Source of the DNA: Hydrogenophaga sp. | GTDB taxonomy: Bacteria; Pseudomonadota; Gammaproteobacteria; Burkholderiales; Burkholderiaceae_C | Direction: 5' to 3' | DNA: 64,000 nt | Assembly: GCF_025699295.1 (NCBI RefSeq) | Contig: NZ_JAILWB010000002.1 | Location: forward strand, 1 to 64,000 | In this document: piece by piece, positions 15,742 to 24,534 of the stretch | How positions within the stretch are numbered: position 1 is the first letter of the stretch | Layout: each line of letters begins with the position of its first letter | Translations under genes and position numbers: made by a program | Notes under the pieces: model-generated | What the model was told of the DNA's origin: nothing | Databases searched by the model: none | The model's input: only the letters and a program-made list of their open reading frames with translations

Positions 15742-17820
15742 ATGAGCGGCAACAACCACAACCAGAAGACCCCCTTTCTCGATCGCGACCACAGCATCCT
15801 GGCCTTCAACGAACGTGTCATGGACTGGGCGCGCCGGCCCGACGTGCCCCTGCTGGAGCGATTGCGCTACCTGAGCATCGTCTCCAGCAACCTCGACGAG
15901 TTCTTCGAGGTGCGTGTGGCCCCGCACCTCACGGCAATGCGGACCAACGAGCAGCGCGGCCTCTACACCGCCCAGACCTATGATCGCCTGTCGGATCAGG
16001 TGCACGCGCTGGTGGCGCAGCAGTACGCGATCTACAACGACGAACTCCTGCCGCTGCTGGAGAAAAAGGGCGTCAAGCTGATCTCGCACGGTGAGCGCAA
16101 CCCGCGGCAGCGACGGTGGGTCAAGGACTTCTTCGTCAGGGAAGTCCAGCCCCTGTTGATGCCCGTGGGTCTGGACCCCGCCCACCCGTTCCCGCAGGTG
16201 GCGAACAAGTCGCTCAATTTCATCGTCCGCCTGACCGGCAGGGACGCCTTCGGCCGCGAGAACGAGATCGCGATCGTGAAGGTGCCACGCATCCTGCCGC
16301 GCTTCTTCCGCATGCCGCCGGTCAAGGGCTCGAAACAGACGCACTTCGTCTCCATCTCCAGCCTGATCCGCTCGCACCTGGGCGATCTGTTTCCCGGGCG
16401 CCAGGTCACCGAGTTCTCGCAGTTCCGCGTCACGCGCCACTCCGACCTTGCGGTGGACGAAGAAGAGGTGAAGAACCTGCGCACCGCGCTGCGCAAGGGC
16501 CTGCAGCAACGCCACTACGGCCAGGCGCTGCGGCTGGAGGTGTCGGCGGGCTGCTCGGTCTACCTGTCCAACTTCCTGCTCGAACAGTTCGCTCTGCCCG
16601 AGCGCGCGCTCTACCGCGTGCCTGGTCCGGTGAACCTGGTGCGCCTGAACCAGCTGATCGACCAGGTCGACGCGCCAGCCCTGCGGTTCGAGGCCTACAA
16701 CGCCGGCTGGCCGGTGCAGCTCAACCCCGGGCAGTCGTACTTCGAGCGCCTGCAACAGGGAGACGTGCTGATCCACCAGCCCTACGAGAGTTTCGACGCC
16801 GTGCTGGCTTTCCTGCGCGAGGCGGTGGAAGACCCCGACGTGCTGGCCATCAAGCAGACCATATACCGCACGGGTGCCAAGTCCGAGCTGATGAACCTGC
16901 TGCGCGAGGCCGTGCGCCGGGGCAAGGAAGTGACGGCGGTGGTGGAGCTCAAGGCGCGCTTCGACGAAGAGGCCAACATCAACTACGCCGAGCGGCTGGA
17001 GTCGGTGGGTGCGCAGGTGGTGTACGGTGTGGTAGGCCTCAAGACCCACGCCAAGATGCTGCTGGTGACCCGGCGCGAGGCCCACGGCCTGCGGCGTTAC
17101 GCGCACCTGTCCACCGGCAACTACAACCCCGGCACCGCACGCCTCTACACCGACCTGAGCTACCTCACGGCCGACGACGCGCTCACCGCAGACATGGAGC
17201 AGATCTTCCTGCACCTGGCGAGCCAGAACCGGTTGCCCAGACTGAACAAGGCGCTGATCGCACCATTTCATCTGCATCGGGCCATGCTCGACAAGGTGGA
17301 GGCTGCAAGCGCAGCGGCCAAGGCCGGCCAGGACGCGCGCATCATCCTCAAGATGAACGCGCTCACCGACGAGCCCATGGCGCGCGCGCTGGCGCTGGCG
17401 TCGCAGCAGGGCGTGAAGGTGGACCTCATCGTGCGCGGGGCCTGCATCCTGCCGGCGCAAGTGCCCGGCTTCACCGACAACGTGCGCATCCGCTCCGTCA
17501 TCGGTCGCCTGCTCGAACATTCACGGGTGTTCTATTTCCGCACCGGCGACGCGGAAGAACTGTGGCTCTCCAGCGCGGACTGGATGAACCGCAACATGCT
17601 GCGTCGCATCGAACTGGCCTGGCCGGTGACGGACAGCGCGCTGCGGCACCGCATCATCGACGAGTGCCTGCTGGCCTGTCTGCACGACACCCGGGACGCC
17701 TGGCTGCTGCAGCCCGATGGCCGCTATGTGCCCGCGGGTGGCGTTGCCGGGGGGCGCTCGCGTACCGTGCTGCACTCGGCCCAGGCGAGCCTGATGGCCC
17801 GCTACGGCAGCAAGGGCTGA
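15742..17820 (+). CDS. ppk: Polyphosphate kinase 1
   Basis: Reversibly transfers the ATP gamma-phosphate to make long-chain polyphosphate; it is membrane-associated. It has 692 residues from the ATG at 15742; in-frame starts at 15658 and 15673 would add a non-conserved leader. The N-terminal block LDRDHSILAFNERVMDWA and YLSIVSSNLDEFFEVR are typical. The autophosphorylated His is at 436 in LKTHAK, and the second conserved His at 455 in YAHLSTGNYN. The phosphate-binding arginine region DRNMLRR-like MNRNMLRRIE is near the C-terminus. A PhoB-controlled promoter precedes it. Confidence 0.96.
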   Translation: MSGNNHNQKTPFLDRDHSILAFNERVMDWARRPDVPLLERLRYLSIVSSNLDEFFEVRVAPHLTAMRTNEQRGLYTAQTYDRLSDQVHALVAQQYAIYNDELLPLLEKKGVKLISHGERNPRQRRWVKDFFVREVQPLLMPVGLDPAHPFPQVANKSLNFIVRLTGRDAFGRENEIAIVKVPRILPRFFRMPPVKGSKQTHFVSISSLIRSHLGDLFPGRQVTEFSQFRVTRHSDLAVDEEEVKNLRTALRKGLQQRHYGQALRLEVSAGCSVYLSNFLLEQFALPERALYRVPGPVNLVRLNQLIDQVDAPALRFEAYNAGWPVQLNPGQSYFERLQQGDVLIHQPYESFDAVLAFLREAVEDPDVLAIKQTIYRTGAKSELMNLLREAVRRGKEVTAVVELKARFDEEANINYAERLESVGAQVVYGVVGLKTHAKMLLVTRREAHGLRRYAHLSTGNYNPGTARLYTDLSYLTADDALTADMEQIFLHLASQNRLPRLNKALIAPFHLHRAMLDKVEAASAAAKAGQDARIILKMNALTDEPMARALALASQQGVKVDLIVRGACILPAQVPGFTDNVRIRSVIGRLLEHSRVFYFRTGDAEELWLSSADWMNRNMLRRIELAWPVTDSALRHRIIDECLLACLHDTRDAWLLQPDGRYVPAGGVAGGRSRTVLHSAQASLMARYGSKG

Positions 17821-17840
17821 ACATGGTCGAGGGCCGCAGC

Positions 17841-18323
17841 ATGGATCTGATCCTGTGGCGGCATGCCGAAGCGCACGACCACCCGGATCCGCAGGCGGGG
17901 TGCCCTGGCGACGCGCTGGATCTGGCGCGTCGTCTCACGCCGCGTGGCGAGAAGCAGGCCGCGCGCATGGCGGCGTGGCTTGACCGCCAGTTGCCCAATG
18001 GCGCGCGCATCTGGAGCAGCCCCGCGGTGCGCTGCGAGCAGACGGTGCTGGCCATGGGCCGCAAGTTCAAGCTGCGCGAGGAGCTCGCGCCCGAAGGCGA
18101 TCCTCTGGCCCTGCTGGAGCTGGCGCAGTGGCCATTGGGCCGCTCGCCGGTACTGGTGGTGGGGCATCAGCCCACGCTGGGCCGGGTGGTGGCCCGCCTG
18201 CTTGGCCTGACCGAAGAGGATTGTTCGGTGAAGAAGGGCGCCGTGTGGTGGTTGCGCCACCGCGAGCGTGGCAGCTCGGGCCAGACCGTGGTGGTCACCG
18301 TCCAGACGCCGGAGCTGATCTGA
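17841..18323 (+). CDS. sixA: Phosphohistidine phosphatase SixA family
   Basis: 160 residues of the histidine phosphatase (RHG) superfamily: the catalytic loop is LWRHAEAHD near the N-terminus (His8), and a second His lies in VVGHQPTLGR. SixA removes phosphate from phosphohistidine in phosphorelay or PTS proteins; whether that is the substrate here is unproven. I prefer the ATG at 17841 (GAGGG eight bases upstream), though an ATG at 17823 is also in frame. It follows ppk by 20 bases, so the two are probably one transcript. Confidence 0.85.
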   Translation: MDLILWRHAEAHDHPDPQAGCPGDALDLARRLTPRGEKQAARMAAWLDRQLPNGARIWSSPAVRCEQTVLAMGRKFKLREELAPEGDPLALLELAQWPLGRSPVLVVGHQPTLGRVVARLLGLTEEDCSVKKGAVWWLRHRERGSSGQTVVVTVQTPELI

Positions 18324-18333
18324 ATCACCCCAC

Positions 18334-18354
18334 CCCCCCGCACGCAGCGGGGGG
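18334..18354. terminator. Stem-loop between convergent sixA and the RHH-like gene
   Basis: Eight-base perfect stem CCCCCCGC / GCGGGGGG with loop ACGCA. It fills the gap between two convergent genes and has no T tract on either strand, so it may act as a barrier or Rho-assisted terminator for both directions. Confidence 0.5.
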
Positions 18355-18357
18355 CGG

Positions 18358-18798
18358 TCAGGCCGACTTCGCCGGGGCGGGGCGGCGGCGTGCCACCGGG
18401 CGCTTGGCGGCCGCACGCGGTGCGGGTGCGGCTTTGCTGGCGGTCGGCTTCGTGGCCGGCTTGCGCGATGCGGTTTTCGCGGGTGCCTTGGCCTTGGTCA
18501 CTGGCTTCACGGCGGGCTTTGCTGCGGCTTTTGGAACCACTTTCTTCTCGGCGGTGGCGGGGCGGCCGGTCTTGAGGGTGGGCACGGCCGACAGCGCTGC
18601 CTTGTAGGCGGCATCGTTCAGACCTTGCAACACCATCAGCCCGGCGCGCAGCAGTTCGCTCTTCTTCACGCTGCTACCCAGCGCGATGGCGCGTGTCTTG
18701 AGTGCGTCGATCGCGGCAAACTCGACCTTGGGGATGGTGAAGCTGTCGCGCACCAGTTTGGGCTTCTTGGGACTGGTCTTGCTGCTCTGACTGGCCAT
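18358..18798 (-). CDS. Ribbon-helix-helix-like protein with Lys/Ala/Pro-rich H1-like tail
   Basis: 146 residues in two parts. Residues about 13-70 (VRDSFTIPKVEFAAIDALK, then SSVKKSELLRAGL) look like a ribbon-helix-helix DNA-binding fold: one strand followed by two helices. Residues about 75-146 are a repetitive tail of Lys, Ala, Pro and Arg (KPAVKPVTKAKAPAKT and similar), like histone H1 or AlgP tails. There are no Cys residues. The gene sits between sixA and ppx. A triple Pho box and a perfect palindrome lie upstream, and GGAG is eight bases before the ATG. I infer a phosphate-responsive nucleoid or polyphosphate-binding protein; no characterised homologue is recognised. Confidence 0.75.
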   Translation of the reverse strand: MASQSSKTSPKKPKLVRDSFTIPKVEFAAIDALKTRAIALGSSVKKSELLRAGLMVLQGLNDAAYKAALSAVPTLKTGRPATAEKKVVPKAAAKPAVKPVTKAKAPAKTASRKPATKPTASKAAPAPRAAAKRPVARRRPAPAKSA

Positions 18799-18832
18799 GA
18801 ACGGGCTCCGGAAATGATGAAGGGAGCAGGAT

Positions 18833-18856
18833 TATAAACGGTATATACCGTTTATA
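18833..18856. promoter_or_regulatory. Perfect 24-base palindrome at the RHH-like gene promoter
   Basis: Every base pairs with its symmetry mate from 18833 to 18856; the core is AAACGGTATATACCGTTT (18836-18853). A third ACGGT unit follows at 18856-18860. On the minus strand TATAAT at 18836-18831 is a perfect -10 that overlaps the palindrome. Ribbon-helix-helix dimers bind such symmetric sites, so autoregulation by the adjacent gene product is a reasonable inference. Confidence 0.65.
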
Positions 18857-18861
18857 CGGTT

Positions 18862-18890
18862 GTGACACTGGTGTGACAGCCGTATGACAG
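18862..18890 (-). promoter_or_regulatory. Triple Pho box upstream of the RHH-like gene
   Basis: Read on the minus strand: CTGTCAT (18890-18884), spacer ACGG, CTGTCAC (18879-18873), spacer ACCA, GTGTCAC (18868-18862). Half-sites match the PhoB consensus 7/7, 7/7 and 6/7 in exact 11-base phase. It lies between the ppx 3' end and the RHH-like gene and points at the latter. The distance to the TATAAT at 18836-18831 is about 25 bases, longer than the usual 10-11, with the palindrome in between. Confidence 0.8.
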
Positions 18891-18913
18891 GGCGAGGACC
18901 GCGCCCCTCCGCT

Positions 18914-20398
18914 TCAGCGGATGTCGGCGGTGAGCTTCCAGGCCGATTTCTGCCATGCCACGACCTCCTCGCCGAGCAGCCAGGCCGATTGCGGATAGCG
19001 CCGTGCCCAGCCGGGGTTGGTGGAGAGCTTGAACGCGCGCGGCTTGTAGCTGAGACGGACCGATTCGTGCTCCGGCATCTGGCGGGCGTGGCACAGCAGC
19101 ACCGCCAGCCGCAGTGCCATGAGTTGCTTGGCGAAGAGCTCGTCCATCAGCGCCGCTTCGAGCTTGCGCAACTTGCCGCGTTGGCCCATGACGAGCTGGC
19201 TCATGCGGTGCAGTTCGGGCAGCGAGAAGCCCGGTGCGTCGACGTTGTCGAGGATGTAGGCGCCGTGATGGTGCGAGCGATCGTGCGAAATGTGCGTGCC
19301 GATCTCGTGCAGCCGCGCGGCCCAGGCCAGCTTCTGCGAGTAGCGTTCGTTCTGCGCGTCAACCGCCGCAATCTGGGCGAACAGGGCGGTGCTGACTTCA
19401 CTGACCCGTTTGCCCTGGGCCTCGTCGGCCGAGAAGCGACTGGCCAGCCAGCGCACCGTGCGTTCGCGCACGTCGCCACCGTGGGTGTCCCGGTCGATCA
19501 GGTCGTACAGCGCGCCATGGCGCAGCGCGCCCTGCGCCGGAATCATCTGTTCGATCCCGAACAGGTCGAAGATCGCGCGCAGCACGCTCAGGCCGCCGCC
19601 GATCACGGGGCGCCGGTCGTCCTTCAGTCCTTCCAGGCGCAGCTGTTCGGCGCTACCGGCCTTGATCAGGCGCTCGGTCAGCCAGTCCAGTCCCGAACGG
19701 GTGACCAGGCCCGTGGCCCAGCCGTTGGCGCCGAGCATGTCGGCCACCGCGCCCACGGTGCCGGAGGAGCCGTAGGCGATGGTCCATTCGGCGGGCGGAA
19801 ACTTGTCCAGCGCCTCGTCGATCACGGCCTTGGCCGCCACTTCCGCCGTCTTGAAGGCCGCCGCGGTGAACTGGCCGCGTGGAAAATAGCGCGTCGACCA
19901 GGCCACGCTGCCCAGGCGGTAAGACTCCATGGCGCGCGCCGTGTAGCCCTCGCCCATGATCATTTCGGTGGAGCGCCCGCCGATGTCCACCACCAGCCGC
20001 TTTTCGTCCGAGTGTGGCAGCAGGCGCGAGACGCCCTGGTAGATCAGGCGCGCCTCTTCGTAGCCCGAGACCACTTCGATGGAAAAACCCAGAATGGCCT
20101 GGGCGTTGCGCAGGAATTCGTCCCGGTTCTTCGCTTCGCGCAGCGTCTGGGTGGCCACGGCGCGCACCTGCTGCTTCTTGAAGCCGTGCAGACGTTCGGC
20201 GAAGCGCGCCAGGCATTCCCAGCCGCGTTCCATCGCGGCCTGGCTGAGGTTCTTGTCTTCGTCGAGACCGGTGCCCTGACGGACGGTTTCCTTCAGGTAT
20301 TCGATGCGTTCAATATGCCCGGAGTGATAGCGGCCAATCTCCAGGCGGAAGCTGTTGGAGCCTAGGTCGACGGCGGCAAGAAGGGTTCCGTTTTGCAT
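18914..20398 (-). CDS. ppx: Exopolyphosphatase (Ppx/GppA family)
   Basis: Releases orthophosphate from the ends of polyphosphate chains. It has 494 residues. The actin-like ATPase fold is visible as AAVDLGSNSFRLEIG (8-22), the phosphate 2 loop VVDIGGRSTEM and the YGSSGTVGAV loop. The C-terminal half (about 310-494) is the helical HD-like domain, with HEIGTHISHDRSHHHGAYI. It is divergent from pstS with a 221-base gap, and 3' to it lies the Pho-box-controlled RHH-like gene on the same strand. Confidence 0.94.
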   Translation of the reverse strand: MQNGTLLAAVDLGSNSFRLEIGRYHSGHIERIEYLKETVRQGTGLDEDKNLSQAAMERGWECLARFAERLHGFKKQQVRAVATQTLREAKNRDEFLRNAQAILGFSIEVVSGYEEARLIYQGVSRLLPHSDEKRLVVDIGGRSTEMIMGEGYTARAMESYRLGSVAWSTRYFPRGQFTAAAFKTAEVAAKAVIDEALDKFPPAEWTIAYGSSGTVGAVADMLGANGWATGLVTRSGLDWLTERLIKAGSAEQLRLEGLKDDRRPVIGGGLSVLRAIFDLFGIEQMIPAQGALRHGALYDLIDRDTHGGDVRERTVRWLASRFSADEAQGKRVSEVSTALFAQIAAVDAQNERYSQKLAWAARLHEIGTHISHDRSHHHGAYILDNVDAPGFSLPELHRMSQLVMGQRGKLRKLEAALMDELFAKQLMALRLAVLLCHARQMPEHESVRLSYKPRAFKLSTNPGWARRYPQSAWLLGEEVVAWQKSAWKLTADIR

Positions 20399-20548
20399 GC
20401 AGGAGAAGGGGGCGGGTCCGTCAGAAGTGGCGGGTTGGCGGGCAGTGGAGGGTTGACAACGCAGCGTGAGCCCGGATTGTGACGCATGGCCATGGCGGCT
20501 CGGTGTTCCAGAGCGTCGGAGGGAAAAGGTGCCTGTGACAAGTCCGTT

Positions 20549-20582
20549 GTGTCACGCCGTTGTCATATTGCCTGCCTAAAGT
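20549..20582 (+). promoter_or_regulatory. Pho box and -10 element of the pstS promoter
   Basis: GTGTCACGCCGTTGTCAT at 20549-20566 gives two half-sites (6/7 each) with a 4-base spacer. TAAAGT at 20577-20582 (4/6) is ten bases downstream, the normal Pho promoter spacing. The pst operon is the classic PhoB target. The rest of the 20399-20548 gap holds no clear element for the divergent ppx. Confidence 0.8.
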
Positions 20583-20619
20583 TCTCCTTGTTCCCTTTCC
20601 AACCGCAAGGAGTCACTTC

Positions 20620-21651
20620 ATGATCACCAAACGCATCTTCCTCAAGACCGTGGCTGCTGCCGCACTGGCCACCACCGGCATGGGCTCCGCATTCGCCGCC
20701 GACATCACGGGCGCTGGCGCTACCTTCCCCTTCCCGATCTACGCCAAGTGGGCCGAGGCCTACAAGAAAGAAACCGGCACGGGCCTGAACTACCAGTCCA
20801 TCGGTTCCTCGGGTGGCCTGCGCCAGATCCGCGCCAAGACGGTGGCCTTCGGTGCCTCCGACGCACCCGTCTCCGGTGCCGACCTCGACAAGGACGGCAT
20901 GGTCCAGTTCCCCGCCATCATCGGTGGCACCGTGCCCGTGATCAACCTCGACGGCTTCAAGCCCGGTGAACTGCGCGTGACGGGCCCGGTGCTGGCCGAG
21001 ATGTTCCTGGGCAAGATCAGCAAGTGGAACGACCCCAAGCTGGCCGCGCTGAACCCCGGCAAGACCCTGCCGGACGCCAACATCACCGTGGTGCACCGCG
21101 CTGACGGCTCGGGCACGACTTTCAACTGGACTGACTACCTCACCGCCGTGAGCAAGGAGTGGGCCGACACCGTGGGCAAGGGCGCTGCCGTGAAGTGGCC
21201 GGCTCCGTCTTCCGTCGGTGGCAAGGGCAACGAGGGCGTGGCCGCCAACGTGAACCGCGTCAAGGGCGCGCTGGGCTATGTGGAGTACGCCTACGTCAAG
21301 AAGAACAACATGAACTTCCTGCAGCTGCAGAACGCCGAAGGCAAGTATGTGAGCCCGGACGACAAGGCCTTCGCATCCGCCGCCGCCGGCGCCGACTGGT
21401 TCAGTGTGCCGGGCATGGGCATCTCCATGGTCAATGCCAAGGGTGCCGACAGCTGGCCTGTGAGCACCGCGTCCTTCATCCTGATGTACAAGGATCCGGC
21501 CGACAAGGCGCAGTCCGCCGAGGTGCTGAAGTTCTTCGACTGGGCCTTCAAGAACGGCAAGGGCCTGGCCGCCGAACTCGACTACGTGCCCCTGCCCGAC
21601 ACCCTGACGGCGCAGATCCGCTCGAAGGTCTGGACGCAGATCGCCAAGTAA
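20620..21651 (+). CDS. pstS: Phosphate ABC transporter, periplasmic phosphate-binding protein
   Basis: High-affinity periplasmic phosphate receptor. It has 343 residues from the ATG at 20620, set by AAGGAG at 20607-20612 (seven-base spacer). Residues 1-26 form a signal peptide ending GSAFA before [13 protein letters not shown], the standard mature PstS N-terminus. The phosphate-contact segments [17 protein letters not shown] and [15 protein letters not shown] are present. First gene of pstSCAB-phoU-phoBR. Confidence 0.96.
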   Translation: MITKRIFLKTVAAAALATTGMGSAFAADITGAGATFPFPIYAKWAEAYKKETGTGLNYQSIGSSGGLRQIRAKTVAFGASDAPVSGADLDKDGMVQFPAIIGGTVPVINLDGFKPGELRVTGPVLAEMFLGKISKWNDPKLAALNPGKTLPDANITVVHRADGSGTTFNWTDYLTAVSKEWADTVGKGAAVKWPAPSSVGGKGNEGVAANVNRVKGALGYVEYAYVKKNNMNFLQLQNAEGKYVSPDDKAFASAAAGADWFSVPGMGISMVNAKGADSWPVSTASFILMYKDPADKAQSAEVLKFFDWAFKNGKGLAAELDYVPLPDTLTAQIRSKVWTQIAK

Positions 21652-21676
21652 GTCAGGCAGCTTCGCGAACCACGCA

Positions 21677-21702
21677 CGCCGGCCAGTCAGTTCTGGTCGG
21701 CG
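21677..21702 (+). promoter_or_regulatory. Stem-loop in the pstS-pstC gap
   Basis: Arms CGCCGGCCAG and CTGGTCGGCG (9 of 10 paired, one G-T) with a six-base loop, and no T tract. Its position suggests partial termination or 3'-end protection, giving more pstS than pstCAB message, as is common for binding-protein genes. Confidence 0.5.
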
Positions 21703-21745
21703 GGCGCGGGTTCACGGGGCCGGAAACTTCCGGATGGGATTCAAC

Positions 21746-22744
21746 ATGAGCCTGGGCACCACCATGAGTTCGCAACCAGTGTCCGTCAGCTCGGGCAACC
21801 CCGACATGGAGTCGATCGCCCGGCGGCAACGAATCCAGGACATCTTCTTTCACCGCGTCACCCAGGGCTTTTCGCTGCTGGTGCTGATCGCGCTGCTGGG
21901 AATCATCGTTTCCCTGTTCATCAACGCCTGGCCCACTTTCCAGAAATTCGGTTTCGAATTCATCTGGCGCGTCGAGTGGGACATCATCAACGAAGAATTC
22001 GGTGCGGCGATCGCCATTGTCGGCACGCTGGCCAGCGCCAGCATCGCGCTGCTGATAGCGGTGCCGCTGGCCTTCGGCATCGCCCTGTTCCTGACCGAAA
22101 CCTGCCCGGTGTGGCTGCGCCGCCCGCTGGGCACAGCCGTCGAGCTGCTGGCCGCGGTGCCATCGATCATCTACGGCATGTTCGGCCTGTTTGTCTTTGC
22201 GCCGTTGTTTGCCGACTATTTCCAGATGCCGGTGCAGCAGATGCTGGGTGGCATGCCCCTTGTGGGCTTCCTGTTCGGTGGCAGCACCAATGGCTTCGGC
22301 ATCCTGGCTGCGGGCATCGTGCTGGCTTTCATGGTGCTGCCCTTCATCGCAGCGGTCATGCGCGACGTGTTCGAGATCGTGCCGCCCATCCTGCGCGAAT
22401 CGGCCTACGGCCTGGGCTGCACGACCTGGGAGGTGGTGCGCCGGGTAGTGCTTCCCTACACGCAGAAAGGTGTCATCGGCGGCATCATGCTCGGCCTGGG
22501 TCGCGCCCTGGGCGAGACCATGGCGGTCACCTTCGTGATCGGCAACGCCAACCGCATGCCGACCTCGCTGTTCTCGCCCGGCACCTCGATCGCGTCCACG
22601 CTGGCCAATGAATTCGGCGAGGCCGCCGATTTCCACCTCTCCACGCTGTTCGCGCTGGGCTTCCTGCTGTTCGTCATCACCTTCATCGTGCTCTCGGCGG
22701 CCAAGATCATGCTGCTGCGCGCCGAGAAGGCCAAGGGCCTCTGA
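21746..22744 (+). CDS. pstC: Phosphate ABC transporter permease PstC
   Basis: Inner-membrane channel subunit of the high-affinity phosphate importer, paired with PstA. It has 332 residues with six predicted membrane segments. The cytoplasmic EAA loop ([23 protein letters not shown]) contacts PstB. ATGs at 21734, 21746 and 21764 are in frame; TGGGA six bases before 21746 favours that one. It lies 94 bases after pstS. Confidence 0.93.
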   Translation: MSLGTTMSSQPVSVSSGNPDMESIARRQRIQDIFFHRVTQGFSLLVLIALLGIIVSLFINAWPTFQKFGFEFIWRVEWDIINEEFGAAIAIVGTLASASIALLIAVPLAFGIALFLTETCPVWLRRPLGTAVELLAAVPSIIYGMFGLFVFAPLFADYFQMPVQQMLGGMPLVGFLFGGSTNGFGILAAGIVLAFMVLPFIAAVMRDVFEIVPPILRESAYGLGCTTWEVVRRVVLPYTQKGVIGGIMLGLGRALGETMAVTFVIGNANRMPTSLFSPGTSIASTLANEFGEAADFHLSTLFALGFLLFVITFIVLSAAKIMLLRAEKAKGL

Positions 22745-22769
22745 CCGGCCGTCCACACCGAGCGTCATC

Positions 22770-23624
22770 ATGGAATTCAATCAAACCCTCTACAAACGCC
22801 GGCAGCGCTCCAATGCGGTCGGCCTGACCCTGTCCATGGGCGCCATGGTGCTGGGCCTGTGCGTGCTGCTCTGGATCCTGGCCGTGCTGTTCGGCAACGG
22901 CTTTGCCGCCCTGGACTGGAACATGTTCACCGAATCCACGCCGGCGCCTGGCAGTGAAGGCGGTGGCCTGGCCAACGCCATCGTCGGCAGCCTGATGATG
23001 GTCGGCTTCTCGGTGCTGGTTTCGACCCCGGTCGGCATCTTCGCCGGCGTCTACCTGGCCGAATACGGCGACACCAGCAAGACCGCCGAGCTCACCCGTT
23101 TCGTCACCGACATCATGCTGTCGGCGCCTTCCATCGTGCTGGGTCTTTTCGTGTACGCCATTGCGGTGGCCACCGTGGGTAACTTCTCCGGCTGGGCCGG
23201 CAGTCTGGCCCTGTCGCTGATCGCGGTGCCGGTGGTCGTGCGCACCACCGAGAACATGCTGCGCCTGGTCCCCGGCAGCCTGCGCGAGGCGGCTTTTGCA
23301 CTGGGCGCACCGCGCTGGAAAGTGGCCACCATGGTGACCTTGCGCGCAGCCAAAAGCGGGGTCATGACCGGGCTGCTTCTGGCCGTGGCCCGCATCAGCG
23401 GCGAAACCGCGCCGCTGCTGTTCACCGCGCTGAACAACCAGTTCTTCAGCACCAACATGGGCGCGCCCATGGCCAACCTGCCGGTTGTGATCTTCCAGTT
23501 CGCGCTCAGCCCCTACGACAACTGGATCCGCCTGGCCTGGGGCGGCGCCTTGCTCATCACCCTCTCGGTGCTGGTGCTCAACATCGTCGCGCGGGTGTTC
23601 CTGCGCGAGAAGACGACCGGCTGA
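22770..23624 (+). CDS. pstA: Phosphate ABC transporter permease PstA
   Basis: Second channel subunit. 284 residues with about six membrane segments. The EAA loop is visible as LREAAFALGAPRWKVATMVTL, and SGETAPLLFTAL in the last third is typical of PstA. The start ATG at 22770 (MEFNQTLYKRR) is 25 bases after the pstC stop; upstream in-frame codons overlap pstC and are not conserved. Confidence 0.94.
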   Translation: MEFNQTLYKRRQRSNAVGLTLSMGAMVLGLCVLLWILAVLFGNGFAALDWNMFTESTPAPGSEGGGLANAIVGSLMMVGFSVLVSTPVGIFAGVYLAEYGDTSKTAELTRFVTDIMLSAPSIVLGLFVYAIAVATVGNFSGWAGSLALSLIAVPVVVRTTENMLRLVPGSLREAAFALGAPRWKVATMVTLRAAKSGVMTGLLLAVARISGETAPLLFTALNNQFFSTNMGAPMANLPVVIFQFALSPYDNWIRLAWGGALLITLSVLVLNIVARVFLREKTTG

Positions 23625-23664
23625 CCTCACTCCCACCCACCTTCCCCGTTGAAGAGTCACTGAT

Positions 23665-24480
23665 ATGGACATAACCATGCCGAACGTTGCCGCCACCGCT
23701 GCCATTGCCCAACCGGCCGCTGCTGCCAAGAACGCACTTGAACTGCGCAACCTGAACTTCTTCTATGGCAAGTTCCAGGGCCTGAAGAACGTCAACATGA
23801 ACATCGAGGAGCGCAAGGTCACGGCCTTCATCGGTCCCTCGGGCTGCGGCAAGTCCACGCTGCTGCGCACGCTCAACCGCATGTACAGCCTGTACCCGGG
23901 CCAGCGCGCCGAAGGCCAGATCAATTTCTATGGCCAGAACATCCTGGACGCCAGACAGGACATCAACCTGCTGCGCGCGCGCATCGGCATGGTGTTCCAG
24001 AAACCCACGCCGTTCCCCATGTCGATCTACGACAACATCGCCTTCGGTGTGAAACTGTACGAAGATCTCAGCCGGGGCGAGATGGACGACCGCGTCGAAT
24101 GGGCGCTGTCCAAGGCGGCCTTGTGGAACGAAGTGAAGGACAAGCTCAACCAGAGCGGCCTGTCCCTCTCGGGTGGTCAGCAGCAGCGCCTGTGCATCGC
24201 GCGCAGCGTGGCGGTGAAGCCGTCGGTGTTGCTGCTCGACGAGCCCACCTCCGCGCTGGACCCGATCTCCACCGGCAAGGTGGAGGAACTGGTGCACGAG
24301 CTCAAGCAGGACTACACCATCGCCATCGTCACCCACAACATGCAGCAGGCCGCCCGCTGCAGCGACTACACCGCCTACATGTATCTGGGCGAGCTGATCG
24401 AGTTCGGCTCGACCGAGCAGATCTTCTTCAAGCCCGGCAAGACCGAGACGGAAGACTACATCACGGGGCGCTTCGGCTGA
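23665..24480 (+). CDS. pstB: Phosphate ABC transporter ATP-binding protein PstB
   Basis: ATPase that drives phosphate import and takes part in signalling to PhoU/PhoR. It has 271 residues, with Walker [13 protein letters not shown]-loop [14 protein letters not shown] signature LSGGQQQRL, Walker [14 protein letters not shown] and H-loop VTHNMQQA. The Ala-rich first 25 residues precede the domain. It is 40 bases after pstA. Confidence 0.96.
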   Translation: MDITMPNVAATAAIAQPAAAAKNALELRNLNFFYGKFQGLKNVNMNIEERKVTAFIGPSGCGKSTLLRTLNRMYSLYPGQRAEGQINFYGQNILDARQDINLLRARIGMVFQKPTPFPMSIYDNIAFGVKLYEDLSRGEMDDRVEWALSKAALWNEVKDKLNQSGLSLSGGQQQRLCIARSVAVKPSVLLLDEPTSALDPISTGKVEELVHELKQDYTIAIVTHNMQQAARCSDYTAYMYLGELIEFGSTEQIFFKPGKTETEDYITGRFG

Positions 24481-24534
24481 CGTGGCCCGGCATTCCGATC
24501 ACCGCGAATTCAGTGCCCCAACGGGAGACCTTCC

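Noticed and set aside
20399..20548. PhoB sites for ppx in the ppx-pstS gap
   Set aside because: Isolated TTGTCA/GTGAC-like pieces occur on the minus strand but none are in 11-base phase.
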